Notes under the pieces: model-generated | What the model saw: the letters and a program-made list of their open reading frames with translations, nothing else | What the model was told of the DNA's origin: nothing | Databases searched by the model: none | Assembly: GCA_012845835.1 (NCBI GenBank) | Contig: JABAKD010000022.1 | Coordinates: forward strand, 62,001 to 126,000 | DNA: 64,000 nt | Source of the DNA: Undaria pinnatifida | Lineage: Eukaryota > Sar > Phaeophyceae > Laminariales > Alariaceae | Direction of reading: 5' to 3' | Shown here: piece by piece, positions 10,446 through 22,330 of the stretch | Position numbering within the stretch: position 1 is the stretch's first letter | Layout: each line of letters opens with the position of its first letter | Position numbers and translations under genes: made by a program

Positions 10446-11165
10446 AAGAGCTCCGCATAAGTGCCGGCATTCGCCGGCACCCGTGCTTCGGGTAGGGCAG
10501 GGCAGCACTTCGAATTGTTCAATTCAATACGAGGTAGAGTAAAAAAAGTCACCACACACAATCATAATCTGCACGTACAGTATGTAAGGTAATGCCAAAA
10601 GTTCGATAGAGACTAACAATCATAACAATGTACTGTACTACTATATATATTCAGTTTTTCAAGGGAATCCGATTCCGAGCTTCATTCATCAGATTTCGAT
10701 CGGATAAGTCCGAGAACACGCCGACTGACCCTTTAGTCTGACGACGAAACGTGTCGAGTGCGTTTCTTTTTATATTTTAACTCATTCAAGCATCCGGGGC
10801 CAGTAAGTAAGGTGACTGACCATGTCCGCTGCGTGTTCTCTTCGTAGCCACTGAGCGGCGCGCACTGAGCCAGCTTTTGAAATAAACAATCCCATGATAT
10901 AGTAGTATATCATCTTGATCCGAGCCTCCCAGATTGACCGTCTGTGTGTTATCTGATCGTGGAGAGACGTGCTGACGTTGTTCCAGGCGCGAGACACGGT
11001 GGTATGGCTGCCTTCGTCATTCAACTCCTTCAATGCTATTGCAATGCTGCTTGTTGCTAGCTGTGTAGATCGCTCACTTCTTGTAGATACAGTACGCGAC
11101 TACATCGCTTACGATTTTGACAGCTAACAATTTCAGACTCGTGTTTTTATAGACGAAAAAAAAAA
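10446..11165 (-). pseudogene. Protein-coding fragment paralogous to 26.84-27.84 kb
   Basis: On the minus strand an 83-codon frame (11033-10782) includes MKELNDEGSHTTVSRAWNN and SVRAAQWLRREHAADM. The plus-strand segment at 26.9-27.5 kb encodes the matching ELNGEGSDT...SVSASQWLRIEHAAYM peptides. Similarity extends on both sides of the frame (TAGCAACAAG.AGCA upstream, ACCCTGCCCTACCCGAA downstream). This copy lacks the 373-bp retroposon present in the other and so represents the empty site. The protein is not recognised. It is probably a fragment of a dispersed gene or mobile element. Confidence 0.55.
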
Positions 11166-11199
11166 GTATGTCATTTTTGTCTGACAGCTCATTGGCAAG

Positions 11200-12310
11200 G
11201 ATTCATACACAAAGTAGGCGTCAACCGGGCACGATAGGATCACATGCCGGGATCGGAATCAATCCACAAATCTACAACTCCGACAACCCGGGGACGAACC
11301 CGGTATCATCCGGGTTGATACCTCCCCGCACGGTGTGGAAATCCCAACCCCACCGGCCGATTTTCTGATTGGTTATGGTTCGTATGTTGAGCCAGCTCCA
11401 CCTCGGGAGGATATAGGGTCCCATTCTCAGTCCATCAACCGGGGAAGCAAACCGAGCTTCCTCGGGTCGACACCACCCTCCACGGTGAGAAAACCCCAAT
11501 CCCGTTGGCTAATCGCTGATTGGTTCGAGCTCCACAGCGCCGTCCTAGGCCGATAGAGGGCCACCAATGGAGTCATTTCCGTCTCACACGGGCAAGATAG
11601 GGTCCCATCCCCGATTCATGAATCCCCCGAATCTCTACAGCTCCAAAAACGCGGGAACAATAACGATGACCTCCCGTGTCGACACCATTCCGCACGACGT
11701 GGAACCCCAACCATATTCGCTTACCGCTGATTGGCTGGGGCTCGGACATAGGAGCAACGCCACCATGGGAGGATATAGAGTGCTGTGCCTGTTTCAGAAA
11801 TCCTGACAAACCGGGGAAAATAACCGATTTCCCCCGCGGGTCGACACAGACCCGTATGGGGTGCGACAGTCATCTATGCCCATTGGCTTATCGTTGAGTG
11901 ACTGTGCAGCTCGTAGGGCCTGGGACACCCGCGGAGGAGATAAACCAGCAAACGGGCGGGGGGCGTTCCGACGCACCCGATGAGGATAAGGCTCCACCAC
12001 CGTTTCAGAAAACCTTCCATAACCCATCAACGCCAACAAACCGGGGACGAAAACCGACTTCTCCCGGGTCGACACCACATCGCACGGTGTGGAAGCCTAA
12101 GCTAGCTGAGGTTCGTATACAACGCCAGCACCACAGAACAGGGTCCAACCCCGGTTCAAAAATCCTTCAAGGTATTTTCAACTAGAAAAAAATGGGGCAA
12201 CTCGCACTACTGCTGAATGTTTATTCGTATACCCCAACCCCACGGTACGCGGACATTTTGTTTGACCTCCCACCCTGCACAGTGTAACCCAACCTTCAAT
12301 TGATCGGCTC
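11200..12310 (-). repeat. CCAAT-containing tandem repeats, right set (inverted)
   Basis: Five to six diverged units carry GTCGACACCAC..CGCACGGTGTGGAA.CCCAA, TGATTGG and GGGTCCCATCCCCG. Each is the reverse complement of the left set at 9.64-10.27 kb. Unit spacing is about 170-200 bp. Open frames on both strands follow the repeats and are not called as genes. Confidence 0.7.
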
Positions 12311-12529
12311 GGCCGGGGTTCGTGGATAGAGGAAACCACCACTCACTAAGAAGTTTAACAAGTTCAATGACTCTCATCTCATACTGGCCTGCGATTAGAG
12401 AAGAAGTTGTACATGGACCAATTGCATAATATACAGCAGTTGGTCCAGATCGAGTCGATCGGTGCAACTTGATTGAGTATCGTATTATTACAGCATCAGT
12501 AAAACACTTCACTTATTGTCCTTTTCCAA

Positions 12530-13985
12530 TCCTATTTATTGTGATGCTCGCACTACTTTCGCCCTCCCAGTAGTATAACTCAGATCCGGGGTCATATAGC
12601 GGGCTCGCCCCCCCCCTCCCCACTACGGTACATGTCCTAATTTTTATCGCGAGAAGAATGCAGCATTTTCTCCCTCGTCGATTCGCGTCGAATTGTACCT
12701 ACCCATGCTGCTAGGCGATTTCAGCAGTTAATTGATTTCTTTTTTCCTCCTTTATTTCTGCAAATAAATGAAGCCATCAAAGCTCACAACGCCGTGGTTA
12801 TTTAACTCAAGAACCAACGCTAGTATGTATTGTGTAACCCCATTAGACCACCGGGGCGACCGGCTCTACATTACTCACTGCCCCGGTGGCGTATCAGGTT
12901 ATCCTCGATCCTGGTATAGGTCAATTTCGTGAGTTCAAATCCCCCCGAGTGCGTACTCGTATAATTTTCGTGGGACTTTTTCTTGTGCACTACAGCGCGA
13001 GAGCGTGTCGTTAGCAACACCCGATGAAACATCGACGATCAGTGGGGGCTGAACCCTATGCGCAAAAAAAAAGAAGGCAATAACCGGGGGGGGGGGGAGG
13101 GACGACACCTATGATCACGGCTAGTTGTATGTCCAGAAGCTGGAAAGTAGAAGTGTGCCAAAAAAAAACATCTCACCAGAAGAGATGATCAATCAGCATT
13201 CAGCAGCAAGGAGCACGTCAAGTACGAAACAACACAAACTTATTTGTCATTTACGTACCAACACGACCGCTTGCACTTGACTGGCAAACGACCACAGCAG
13301 CGGAGTCAGGGACCACAGCAACAACAAAGCACACCGCCTATATTTCTCCAAAGAGTCTTCTCGGGGGAAAAAATCACCCAACGATGCGGTACCGGGACGA
13401 ATGCATGCTACTCACTGGTTTCTCCCGTAGGTACTGTCTACTTACGACGACCTTCGCGTGGCGCAGCTTAACAACAGGAGGAACGATTATGTTTTCCCTT
13501 GTTTCTTGTGTCGATAATGTATTCCCTGTGTTTTGGTACACCCTCCCCCCATGCCATAAAATATGTAACAGACAGGAATGTTGTGCGTAATAGGGCATCG
13601 CTGTGTGTGGTCTTACTCGTACGTACCTATATCATTTGCACGAGAGTACAAACCATGTCGATTTGCCCGAACTGGTATAATACCACCCTCGAGGCCCCGG
13701 GGGCGCGGCCACTCGCAATGCTGCTGTGTGGTATTTTCTGGGGCAGTAATCGTAATCATTACTACCTCCTCCTCGTTTTAGTAGTGCGTCCGCTTGCCAC
13801 GTCTATATCCATGTATGTACGTGTACCTACCGAATTTCATGCACTACTATGAACCTACCGCAGTACCATGGGGATTTGTGTTACTGTAAATATTTCTAAT
13901 TGTTTGGGACGAAATACGACGCCAAGGTGTGGAAATATGTCTCTTGCCAAGTTTTATTTTATCAACCTCTCCATACATGTTGCGT
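12530..13985 (-). repeat. Right arm of the large imperfect palindrome
   Basis: This is the reverse complement of 7.5-8.76 kb, interrupted by the SINE at 12880-13168 that the left arm lacks. Landmarks are TCGATTCGCGTCGAATTGTA, ATGCGGTACCGGGACGAATG, CGAATTTC.TGCACTACTATG and CTTGCCAAGTTTTATTTTAT. Frames are not conserved between the arms. Confidence 0.75.
12880..13168 (+). mobile_element. tRNA-derived SINE, copy 1
   Basis: The 5' part begins GCCCCGGTGGCGTATCAGG, matching an RNA polymerase III A box (TGGC..A.CAGG). A B-box-like GAGTTCAAATCCCC follows about 60 bases later. The body (GGGACTTTTTCTTGTG, GAGAGCGTG, GCTGAACCCTATGCGC, CCAGAAGCTGGAAAGT) matches the copy at 33025-33336 throughout, and it ends in a short A run. 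A G run replaces a mixed G/A stretch at 13088. Flanks ACATTACTCAC and ACATCTCAC may be a decayed target duplication. The left palindrome arm lacks this insertion. Confidence 0.75.
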
Positions 13986-14064
13986 TCTCTCCCAGGTGCC
14001 ATTGATGATGGACGCGATACCCTCTGTTAGCCCAATGCCATCCTTAGCCAGTTCCTAGGGCCTG

Positions 14065-14275
14065 CTAGTATGACATTTTTCTTTCTTTTCTTTTTCTTTT
14101 TCTTTTGTCTTTTTCTCCTCTTCTTTTTCTTGTCTTGCTTTCTTGTCTTGTCTTTTCTTGTTCTTCTTGTCTTTTTCTTCTCTTTGCTTGCCTTTTTCGT
14201 TTTGTTTCGTTTTTCTTCTCTTTTCTTTCCTTTCCTTCATCTTCTTTTCTTTTCTTTGTTTCTTTTTCTCCAATT
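14065..14275 (+). repeat. Polypyrimidine T/C tract, ~210 bases
   Basis: The plus strand is almost pure T and C with TTTTC-, TTCTTGTC- and CTTTTTC-type repeats. Long leucine/phenylalanine- or lysine/glutamate-rich frames are artefacts of composition. A tract this long can form triplex DNA. Confidence 0.9.
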
Positions 14276-15485
14276 GACTTATGCCTATCGTGCGTATGCG
14301 GAGTGATAGATACTACGTGTAATATATACGTGGTAGTCTTTCTTGGGTGGCAATCGGAATATTTGGTTTCTTCAGGCGTGAGTAGTGAGACGTATGCACC
14401 GGCCTGGACCTGGCACATCGTAGACTGACTCCCGATTTCACTTTTATATGTTTCTGGTGGAGGCATGAATTGCGTCAGCTGTGATATAATATGCGTGTAC
14501 CACCTTGGGTTGTGTGTGTTTTTTCCTGGGGTATTCCTCAGCTCCAGAGTGACTGGAGCCTGTCCTGTGACCACGGACTTGATTATGCGACTTAATGTGA
14601 GAACAACAACAACAACATCAAGATCCGAAGAATAACTGCAAAATACCGTTCAAAATACTTTGCGCGCTTCTCGCTTGTTTCGCTCAGCATCCATGCGCGT
14701 TCACGTCGAGGTAGGTGCTGAACGGATTGGCCAGCATCAACAACAACGTTCAGTAGCCGGCGCAATTCTTGCAACCACACAATAAAGCGTTCGAAACACT
14801 ACTACATTGATAACCACACCGCATCCACGTTTCGTTCGTGGGGATAGATGTACATGGGATTAGTGTGGGATATTTATTGTGCGGTCCTGAAAGATGGATC
14901 GTTGATCGTGGACCAATACATACAGAACGACTCTTTGGAGCGGCGACGAAAAATACGGACAAAACATTGATGCTCGTATCATACTAGTGCCGTTCTTAAA
15001 AAGACCACTCCGTTCGTCATGTTCATTTTCTACTTTTTTATGGTCTGGCCTGTTTTGTTGTGTTCTCGTACCCGGTACGCCAGCATTTCACTTCCTTGAT
15101 ATCTTGACTAGTTCGATTGTTTGGTTTACTCTGTCGCACAGTAGTGTGTGACCACATAATAAGTTGTATATCTCTAGGATGAAGAATCAGCACGGACACT
15201 GGGTGTAATCATGTCGGGTAGGGGACGCCGCCCCTCGAAGACAACGAACGTTCGAACCAAGGTATTTAACCGTGAAATCTGACATCGAAAAGCAACGACA
15301 TAGCAGTCGTACGACATTAGACCAAACGCTTCGAGATGTGACCATAAAAATAGTGTGGTGGGGGCGAAATAAAAAGCACGTTTGGAAATGATGCCAACTT
15401 GGAAATAAATATTTCCCCATATGTTTTTTTCGCTCAAGCTCTGCATATATATGCCAAGATCCAAGAATAGCTCGGGCGTATACCG
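14276..15485 (+). other. Unassigned spacer with one palindrome-arm fragment
   Basis: 14600-14760 resembles the reverse complement of 7430-7640 (TACCGTTCAAAATACT, GCGCGCTTCTCGCTTGTTTC). The remainder has no recognised gene. The longest frames are a 179-codon minus frame starting at 15713 and its overlapping partners. They lie largely over duplicated sequence and have no motif. Confidence 0.45.
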
Positions 15486-15489
15486 CCCA

Positions 15490-15720
15490 AAACACAAAAA
15501 AATGTGCACTTCTCGCTTGTTTCGCTCAGCCCACGTACCCGATCCCAGCCAGGTGCGGAGCGGATACGGCAGAGCGAGGGGCGTTTGAGCCGCCCCCCGA
15601 AGACGGTGCTCGAACGAAGCTACTTTGATCGAGAATTCCAGTTCCGAGAACAGCATACTGAGGCCAACACGAAAACAACTCCTGACCGAATCCCCGAAAA
15701 AAATAATGATCATATAGTCT
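15490..15720 (-). repeat. Outer segment of right palindrome arm
   Basis: It is the reverse complement of 7320-7530: GAATTCCAGTTCCGAGAA, GCCGCCCCCCGAAGACGG, and CTTCTCGCTTGTTTCGCTCAG. About 1.5 kb separates it from the rest of the arm, consistent with later insertions. Confidence 0.65.
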
Positions 15721-15734
15721 AGTCTATTATATAC

Positions 15735-15880
15735 TGTAAAAATTAAAATACACTCCAGCTGTGAGATCGAATATTTTGTCGAAACTCATCTTTGCAAGCT
15801 GTGTGTGATACTCTGATCGCGCGTATTACGGGTTGTGTGTCCTCATTATTAGACTAAGGATATAGGTCGATATATATTTA
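15735..15880 (+). repeat. Family G terminal segment, plus orientation
   Basis: It matches 6050-6200 nearly base for base from AAAATACACTCCAGCTGTGAG to GGATATAGGTCG, then stops. It is a truncated copy. 15890-15950 resembles the reverse complement of 11100-11165. Confidence 0.8.
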
Positions 15881-15953
15881 TGATTTTTCACTTTTTCGTC
15901 TAAAAATCGACTCTGAAATTATTGACTGCTAAAATCTTAGTGCAGTGCTATCG

Positions 15954-16077
15954 CGTAAAATCGGGTTTCCAGAAAATGAGACATCGATGGTACGGAGGTG
16001 GCTCCATGATTTGGAACCGGTGAATTTCTTGGAGAATCTAGGCCACATCGATCATTGTGCCTGCTTTCCACGAACCT
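15954..16077 (+). pseudogene. Gene fragment at left end of satellite block 1
   Basis: It encodes KIGFPENETSMVRRWLHDLE and continues to HIDHCACFPRT, the same peptide found at 26212, 40563 and 48769. Similarity starts abruptly at TAAAATCGGG and ends after CACGAACC, where unrelated sequence follows. It is an isolated exon-sized piece of an unrecognised protein, broken off by the block boundary. Confidence 0.7.
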
Positions 16078-16560
16078 CGGTACTTGTATGTATCCGAAGA
16101 TACCACGCCTTACACTTCAGCCAAGTACCAAGCACGGCTGTACAGGATGTGGTGTCCAGATATTATTTTGCCTATTTTGTATGATCTGCTATATCCAGCC
16201 ACACCCCATGCCTGATGAGTAGTACCAGGCTCCGTGCTACTGAGGGCGTTTCGCGCATGACATTGCTGGTATTTCGTGTATGATATGGAACAATACTCGG
16301 GGCTTCTGCGTGGTAACTCCTGATGTAGGTTGTGGCTTATGACTGACCACGCCCTGTTACTTTGCTGGTGGCTAGCTGCTGATGTACGCTTTGCTGATCG
16401 CGGTTGATATATCGCTCTTGTTTTGGAAACGATTTGCAGTACCAACCTCGGTACTTGTACAACCTCGATACTTGTACTTATCTGATTAGACCACGCCTTA
16501 CCCTTCCTAAAGTACAAAGCACGGCTATACAGCAGTGTGACGTATTGCCGACGTCATTTT
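16075..16560 (+). repeat. Duplicated ~130-bp segment before satellite 1
   Basis: The segment with CCTCGGTACTTGTA, CCACGCCTTAC.CTTC and AAGTACAAAGCACGGC appears at 16075-16200 and again at 16435-16590. It also appears at 41210-41350 in block 2. No gene is seen. Confidence 0.65.
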
Positions 16561-19500
16561 ATTTTACATGATCTGCTCGCTAGTAGCTGCTGACATACGC
16601 TTTGCTAATCGCGGATGATTTACCGCTCTGATCGACGCGGCTGTGTGGTCCAGGCGTGCTTTCGGCTCTGCTGCCCATTGTTGATATACGGACGTGCTGG
16701 CTATGTTACATATGTCTGCGGGGCGGTGCCTGAGAAGGGTTTGCTGTGCTGATTGCTGTTGATATACAGCTGCGCCAGAAAAGCTTTCCGTTCGCTGATC
16801 GCGGCTGATAGACCGTGCTGGTGATATACAGCTGCGCCGGATATGCTGTTGCTTTGCTGATACACCACCCTGGTCGACACCGCTGCGCCAGACATGCTAT
16901 AGCTTGGTCGGTGTAGATACCGCTGCGTCAGAAATGATTTCGCTTTGATCGCGGTTGATAGAGTGTGCGTCAGACATGATTACGCTTTGATCGCGGTTGA
17001 TAGAGTGCGCTGGTGATATGCAGCTGCGCCAGAGATGATTTTGCTTTGCTGATCGCGGTTGATACACCGCCCAGGTCGACACGGCTGTGTCGACCAGAAG
17101 TGCTTTCGCTTCAGTTTTGATTGCTGTTGATATACAGCTCTCGCGGTTGATACACCGCCCTGGTCGACACGGCGGTGTCGTCCAGAAGCGCTTTCGCTTT
17201 ATTTATTTGTATTTATTGCTGTTGATATACAGCTATACCGCGCTGGTGATATACAGCTGCGCCAGAGATGCTTTTGCTTTGCTGTTCGCGGTTGAGGCAC
17301 CGCGCAGGGCGACATGGCTGTGTCGGCCAGAAGGGCTTTCGCTTTCGTTCTTGATTGCTGTTGATATACAGCTTTCGCGGTTGATATACCGCCCTGGTCG
17401 ACACGGCTGTTTGGTCCAGGAATGCTTTCGCATTTATTTCTGATGGCTGTTGATATACAGCTATATCGCGCTGGTGATATACAGCTGCGCCGAATATGCT
17501 CTTGCTTTGCTGATAGCGGTTGATATACCGCCCAGGTCGACACGGCTGTGTCGTTCAGAAGTGCTTTCGCCATTATGTTCGATTGCTGTTGATATACAGC
17601 TCAGATATGCTTTCGCTTTGCTGATCGTGGTTGATGTACCGCGCTGGTGATATACACTTGCGCCAGATATGTTTTTGCTCTGCTGATCGCAGTTGATACC
17701 GCCCTGGTCGACATGGCTGTGTCGTCCAGAAGTTCTCTGGCTTTCGATTTTGATGGCTGTTGATATACAGATACACCGCGCTGGTGATATACAGCTGCGC
17801 CAGAGATGCTTTTGCTTTGCTGATAGCGGTTGATACACCGCCCAGGTCAACACGGCTGTGTCGTCCAGAAGCCCTTTCGCTTTAGTTTTATTGCTGTTGA
17901 TATATATACAGCTATACCGCGCTGGTGATATGCAGCTGCGCCAGAGATGCTTTTGCTTAGCTGATCGCGGTTGATACACCGCCAAGGTCGACACGGCTGT
18001 GTCGTCCAGAAGCCCTTCCGGTTTAGTTTTGATTGCTGTTGATATACAGCTATACCGCGCTGGTGATATACAGCTGCGCCAGAGATGCTTTTGCTTTGCT
18101 GATCGCGGTTGACACACCGCCCAGGTCGACACGGTTGTGTCGACCAGAAGTGCTTTCGCTTCAGTTTTGATTGCGGTTGATAATACAGCTCTCGCCATTG
18201 ATACACCGCCCTGGTCGACACGGCTGTGTCGTCCAGAGATGCTTTCGCTTCAGGTTTATTTTTTGCTGTTGATATACAGCTGTACCGCGCTGGTGATATA
18301 CAGCTGCGCCAGAGATGATTTCGCTTTGCTGATCGTGGTTGATACACCGCCCAGGTCGACACGGTTGTGTCGACCAGAAGTGCTTTCGCTTCAATTTTGA
18401 TTGATGTTGATATACAGCTCTCGCGGTTGATATACCGCCCTGGTCGACACGACTGTGTCCTCCAGAAGTGCTTTCGCTTTATTTATTTTTTTATTTATTG
18501 CTCTTGATATACAGCTATACCGCGCTGGTGTATACAGCTGCGCCAGAGATGCTTTTGCTTTGCTGTTCGCGGTTGAGACACCGCCCAGGTCGACGCGGCT
18601 GTGTCGACCAAAAGTGCTTTCGCTTTCGTTTTTGATTGCTGTTGATATACAGCTTTCGCGGTTGATATACCGCCCTGGTCGACACGGCTGCGTGGTCCAG
18701 AAATGCTTTCGCTTTTGTTTCTGATGGCTGTTGATATACAGCTATACCGCGCTGGTGATATACAGCTTCGCCGGATATGCTGATACCGGTTGATATACCG
18801 CACTGGTCGACACGCTGTGTCGTCCAGAAGTGCGTTCGCCATAATGTTCGATTTCTGTTGATATACAGCTCAGATATGCTTTCGCTTTGCTGATCGTGGT
18901 TGATATACAGCTGCGCCAGATATGTTTTGCTTCGTTGATCGCGGTCGATACCGCCCTGGTCGACATAGCTGTGTCGTCCAGAAGTGCTTTCGATTTCGAT
19001 TTTGATGGCTGTTGATATACAGCTACACCGCGCTGGCGAAATACAGCTGCGACAGAGATGTCTTTGATTTGCTGATTGCGGTTGATACACCGCCCAGGTC
19101 GTCACGGCTGTGTCGACGAGAAGTGTTTTCACTTCAGGCTTCTGATCGCTGTTGACATACAGCTTTCGTGGTTAATATACCGCCCAGGTCGACACGGCTG
19201 TGTCGTCCAGAAGTGCTTTCGCTTTAATTTGGATTGCTGTTGATATACAGCTACACCACGCTGGTGATATACAGCTGCACCAGAGATGCTTTTGCTTTGC
19301 TGATCGCGGTTGATACACCGCCGAGGTCGACACGGCTGTGTCGACCAGAAATGCTTTCGATTTTGTTTTTGATTACTATTAATATGCAGCTCTCGAGGTT
19401 GATATACCGCCCAGGTCGACACAACTGTGTCGTCCAGACGTGCGTTTGCTTTGGTTTTTGATGGCTGTTGATATACAGCTATGCCGCGCTCATGATGGAC

Positions 19501-22330
19501 AGCTTCCCCGGTTATGCTCTTGCTTTGCTGATAGCGATTTATATACCGCACTGGTCGACGCGGCTATGTCGTCCAGACGCGTTTTCGCTCTAGATTTTGA
19601 TTGCTGTTTATATACAGCTCAGATATGCTTTGACTTTGCAGATCACGGTTGATATACAGCTGCGCCAGATATGTTTTGCTTTGCTGATCGCCGTTGATAC
19701 CGCCTTCGTCGACATGGCTGTGTCATTCAGAAGTGATTTCGCTTTCGACTTGGATGCTGTTGTATGCAGCTATATTGCCCTGGTGACATGCAGCTGCACC
19801 AGATATGGCTTAGCTCTTCTGATCGCGGTTGATATACGGCGCTGGTGACATACACCTGCGCCAGATATGCTTTTGTTTTGCTGATCGTGGTTGATATACC
19901 GCTCTGGTCGACACGGCTGCATTTTCTAGAAATGCTTTCGCTTCAGGTTTTGATTGCTGCTGATGGACAACTACACCACGCTGTTGATTTACATCTGCAC
20001 CAGATATGTTTCTTCTTTGCTGATCGCGGTTGATATATTGCTCGACACGGCCGTGTCGTCCAGAACGGCTTCGCTTTAAGTTTTTGATGCCTGTTGACGT
20101 ACAGCTATACCGCGCTGGTGACATACATCTGCACCAGATATTTTTCTTCCGGCTGATCGCGGATGATATACCACTCTGGTCGACACGGCTGTGTCGTCCA
20201 AAACGGCATCGCTTTAAGCTTTCGATGGCTCTTGATATACAGCTGCGCTATATATGCTTCCGCTATGCTGATTGCGGTTGATGTTCCGCGCTGTTGATAC
20301 ACAGCTGCGCTCTGGCTGCCACGGGTGTGTCGTCCAGAGCGGCTTCGCTTTAAGTTTTTGATTGCTTGGCATACAGCTATACCGCGCTGGTGACATACAT
20401 CTGCGCCAGATATGTTCCTTGCTGCTGGTCGCGGTTGATCTATCGCCCTGGTCGACGCGGCTGCGTCGTCCAGAACGGTTTCGCTTTAACCTTTTGATGG
20501 CTGTTGATATATAGCTGCGCCAGATATATATGCTCCCACTGTGCTGATAGCGGTTAATGTTCCGCGCTGTTGATATACAGCTGTGCCAGATATTATTTCC
20601 CTTTGCTGGTCGCGGTTGGTATACCGTGGTGTTGATATACAGTTGCGCCGCGTATGCTTTTGCTTTGCTGATCGCGGTTGATATACAGCGCTGGTCGGCA
20701 CGGCCGTGTCGCCCAGCGGTGCTTTTGCTTAATATTGTGATTGCTGTTGATATACGGCTGCGCCAGATATGCTTTCGCTTTGCTGACCGCGGTTGATATA
20801 CCGCGCTGGTGATGTACAGCTGCGGCAGATATGCTTTTGCTTTACTGAACGCGGTTGATATACCACGCTGGTGATATACAGTTGCGCCATATATGCCTTT
20901 GCTTTGCTGATCGCGGTTGATGTACTGCCCTTGTCGGCTGCGTCGCCCAGCAGGGCTTTCGCTTAAAGTTTTGATTGCTGTTGATACACAGCTATACCGC
21001 GCTGCTGGTGATATATGGCTGTGCCAGATGGTGCTAGATATGCTTCGCTTCGCTGATCGCAGTTGATATACCGCGCTGGTAATACGCAGTTGCGCTAAAT
21101 AGGCATTTGCTTGGCTAATCTCGCAGTTGATATTCCGCCCTGGTCGACACGGCTGCATCGTCCAGAAATGCTTTCGCTTTAGCTTTTGATTGCTGTTCAT
21201 ATGCAGCTATACCGCGCTAGTGATATACAACTGCGCCAGATATGCTCTTTGCTTTGCTGATTGCGGTTGATACACCACTCTGGTCGACACGGTTGTGTCG
21301 TCCAGAAGGGTTTTCGCTTCGGTTTTCTGATTGGTGTTGAATCCGGCGCGCCAGACATTATTTTGCTTTGCTGATCGCGGTTTATATACAGCTGCACCAA
21401 TTGCGTTTTGCGTTGCTGATTGCGGTTGATTTACGGCGCTGGTGATAACAGCTGTGTCATAGATGCCTTTGGTTTGCTGATCGCGGTGAATTTACCGCTC
21501 TGGCAGTCACGACCGTGTCGTCCAGCAGCGCTGTCGCTTTGGTGTCCTGACCGCTGTTGATACATTGCTACGACAGCATGTTCTCGCTCGGCTGATCGCG
21601 GTTGATGCACCGCACTTTGATATGCAACTGTGCCATATATACCATCTTTCTGTGGATCGCAGTTGATATACCGCTCTGCTCGACACGGCAGTGTGGCCCA
21701 GAAGTGCTTTCGCTGTCGTATGGATTAGTTGTGTTTTCACGTTGCCGATTGGTTATGCCGCAGTGGGGACATACACACTTCATGGCCGGCTGGGCCAAAC
21801 GTGCTTTCGCTCTGCTGATCACCATGGATGTACGGCTATGCCAGATATGCTTTCTCGCCGCTGACCGTGGTTACATCGTTCTGGTCGACACGACTGTGTC
21901 GCCCAGCAGCGTTTTCGCTTTGCTGCTCGGGGTTGATATGCAGCTGTGCCTTTTGTACTTTCGCTTTGAAAGAATCGCGGGCGCGGGTGTGCCTGAGGGA
22001 GTTGGTTTTGCCGATTGCTGTTGATATACAGGGCTCGCAGATATCCTTTCGCTTTGCGGATCGCGGGGATCTACCGCTCTGGTCGACACGGTTGTGGCGT
22101 CTTGAATGGCCTTCGCTTTGCTGTTTGTTGACATACGACTGGGCTGGGCGTATTTTGCTTTGACGATACGCGTCTAGGCGATCTCTCTGGGCCGATTGCG
22201 GTTGATGTGCCGCCCTGGTCGACTGATCGCGGTTAATGTACCGCCCAGGTTGACACGGCTGCGTCGTCCAGCAGTGCATCTGCTTTCTTGCTCACGGTTG
22301 ATACACGGCTGGGTTAGTTGTATTTTGCTG
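16560..22330 (+). repeat. Satellite array 1 (~5.8 kb, 141/89-bp spacing)
   Basis: Monomers alternate between two modules. Module A runs from GATATACAGCTGCGCCAGA through GCTTTTGCTTTGCTGATCGC to GGTTGATATACCGC. Module B runs from GGTCGACACGGCTGTGTCG through CCAGAAGTGCTTTCGCTTT to TTGATTGCTGTTGATATACAG. The CCAGAAG marker recurs at spacings of 139, 141, 138, 89, 141 and 88 bases between 17721 and 18457, so A+B units (~141) and B-only units (~89) are interspersed. CGACAC-N4-GTGTCG in module B can form a 6-bp hairpin. Divergence rises to the right. Long minus-strand frames (up to 328 codons, 20214-21200) read as repeated peptide (QPRSAKQKHLWRSCISPARY) because ~141 bases keeps the frame. No start context or domain supports a gene. 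Confidence 0.9.

Noticed and set aside
12880-12955. tRNA gene
   Set aside because: A and B boxes are present but the arms do not fold into a tRNA. The sequence continues into a shared body and poly(A), so it is a SINE head.
14065-14574. 169-codon lysine/glutamate-rich minus-strand protein
   Set aside because: The frame follows a pure T/C tract, and any frame through it is open.
20214-21200. 328-codon gene within the satellite
   Set aside because: The peptide is only translated satellite. Other parts of the array break the frame where the spacing is 89 bases.
16560-22330. CRISPR array
   Set aside because: Modules are contiguous and diverged with no unique spacers, the unit length is wrong, and the context is eukaryotic.
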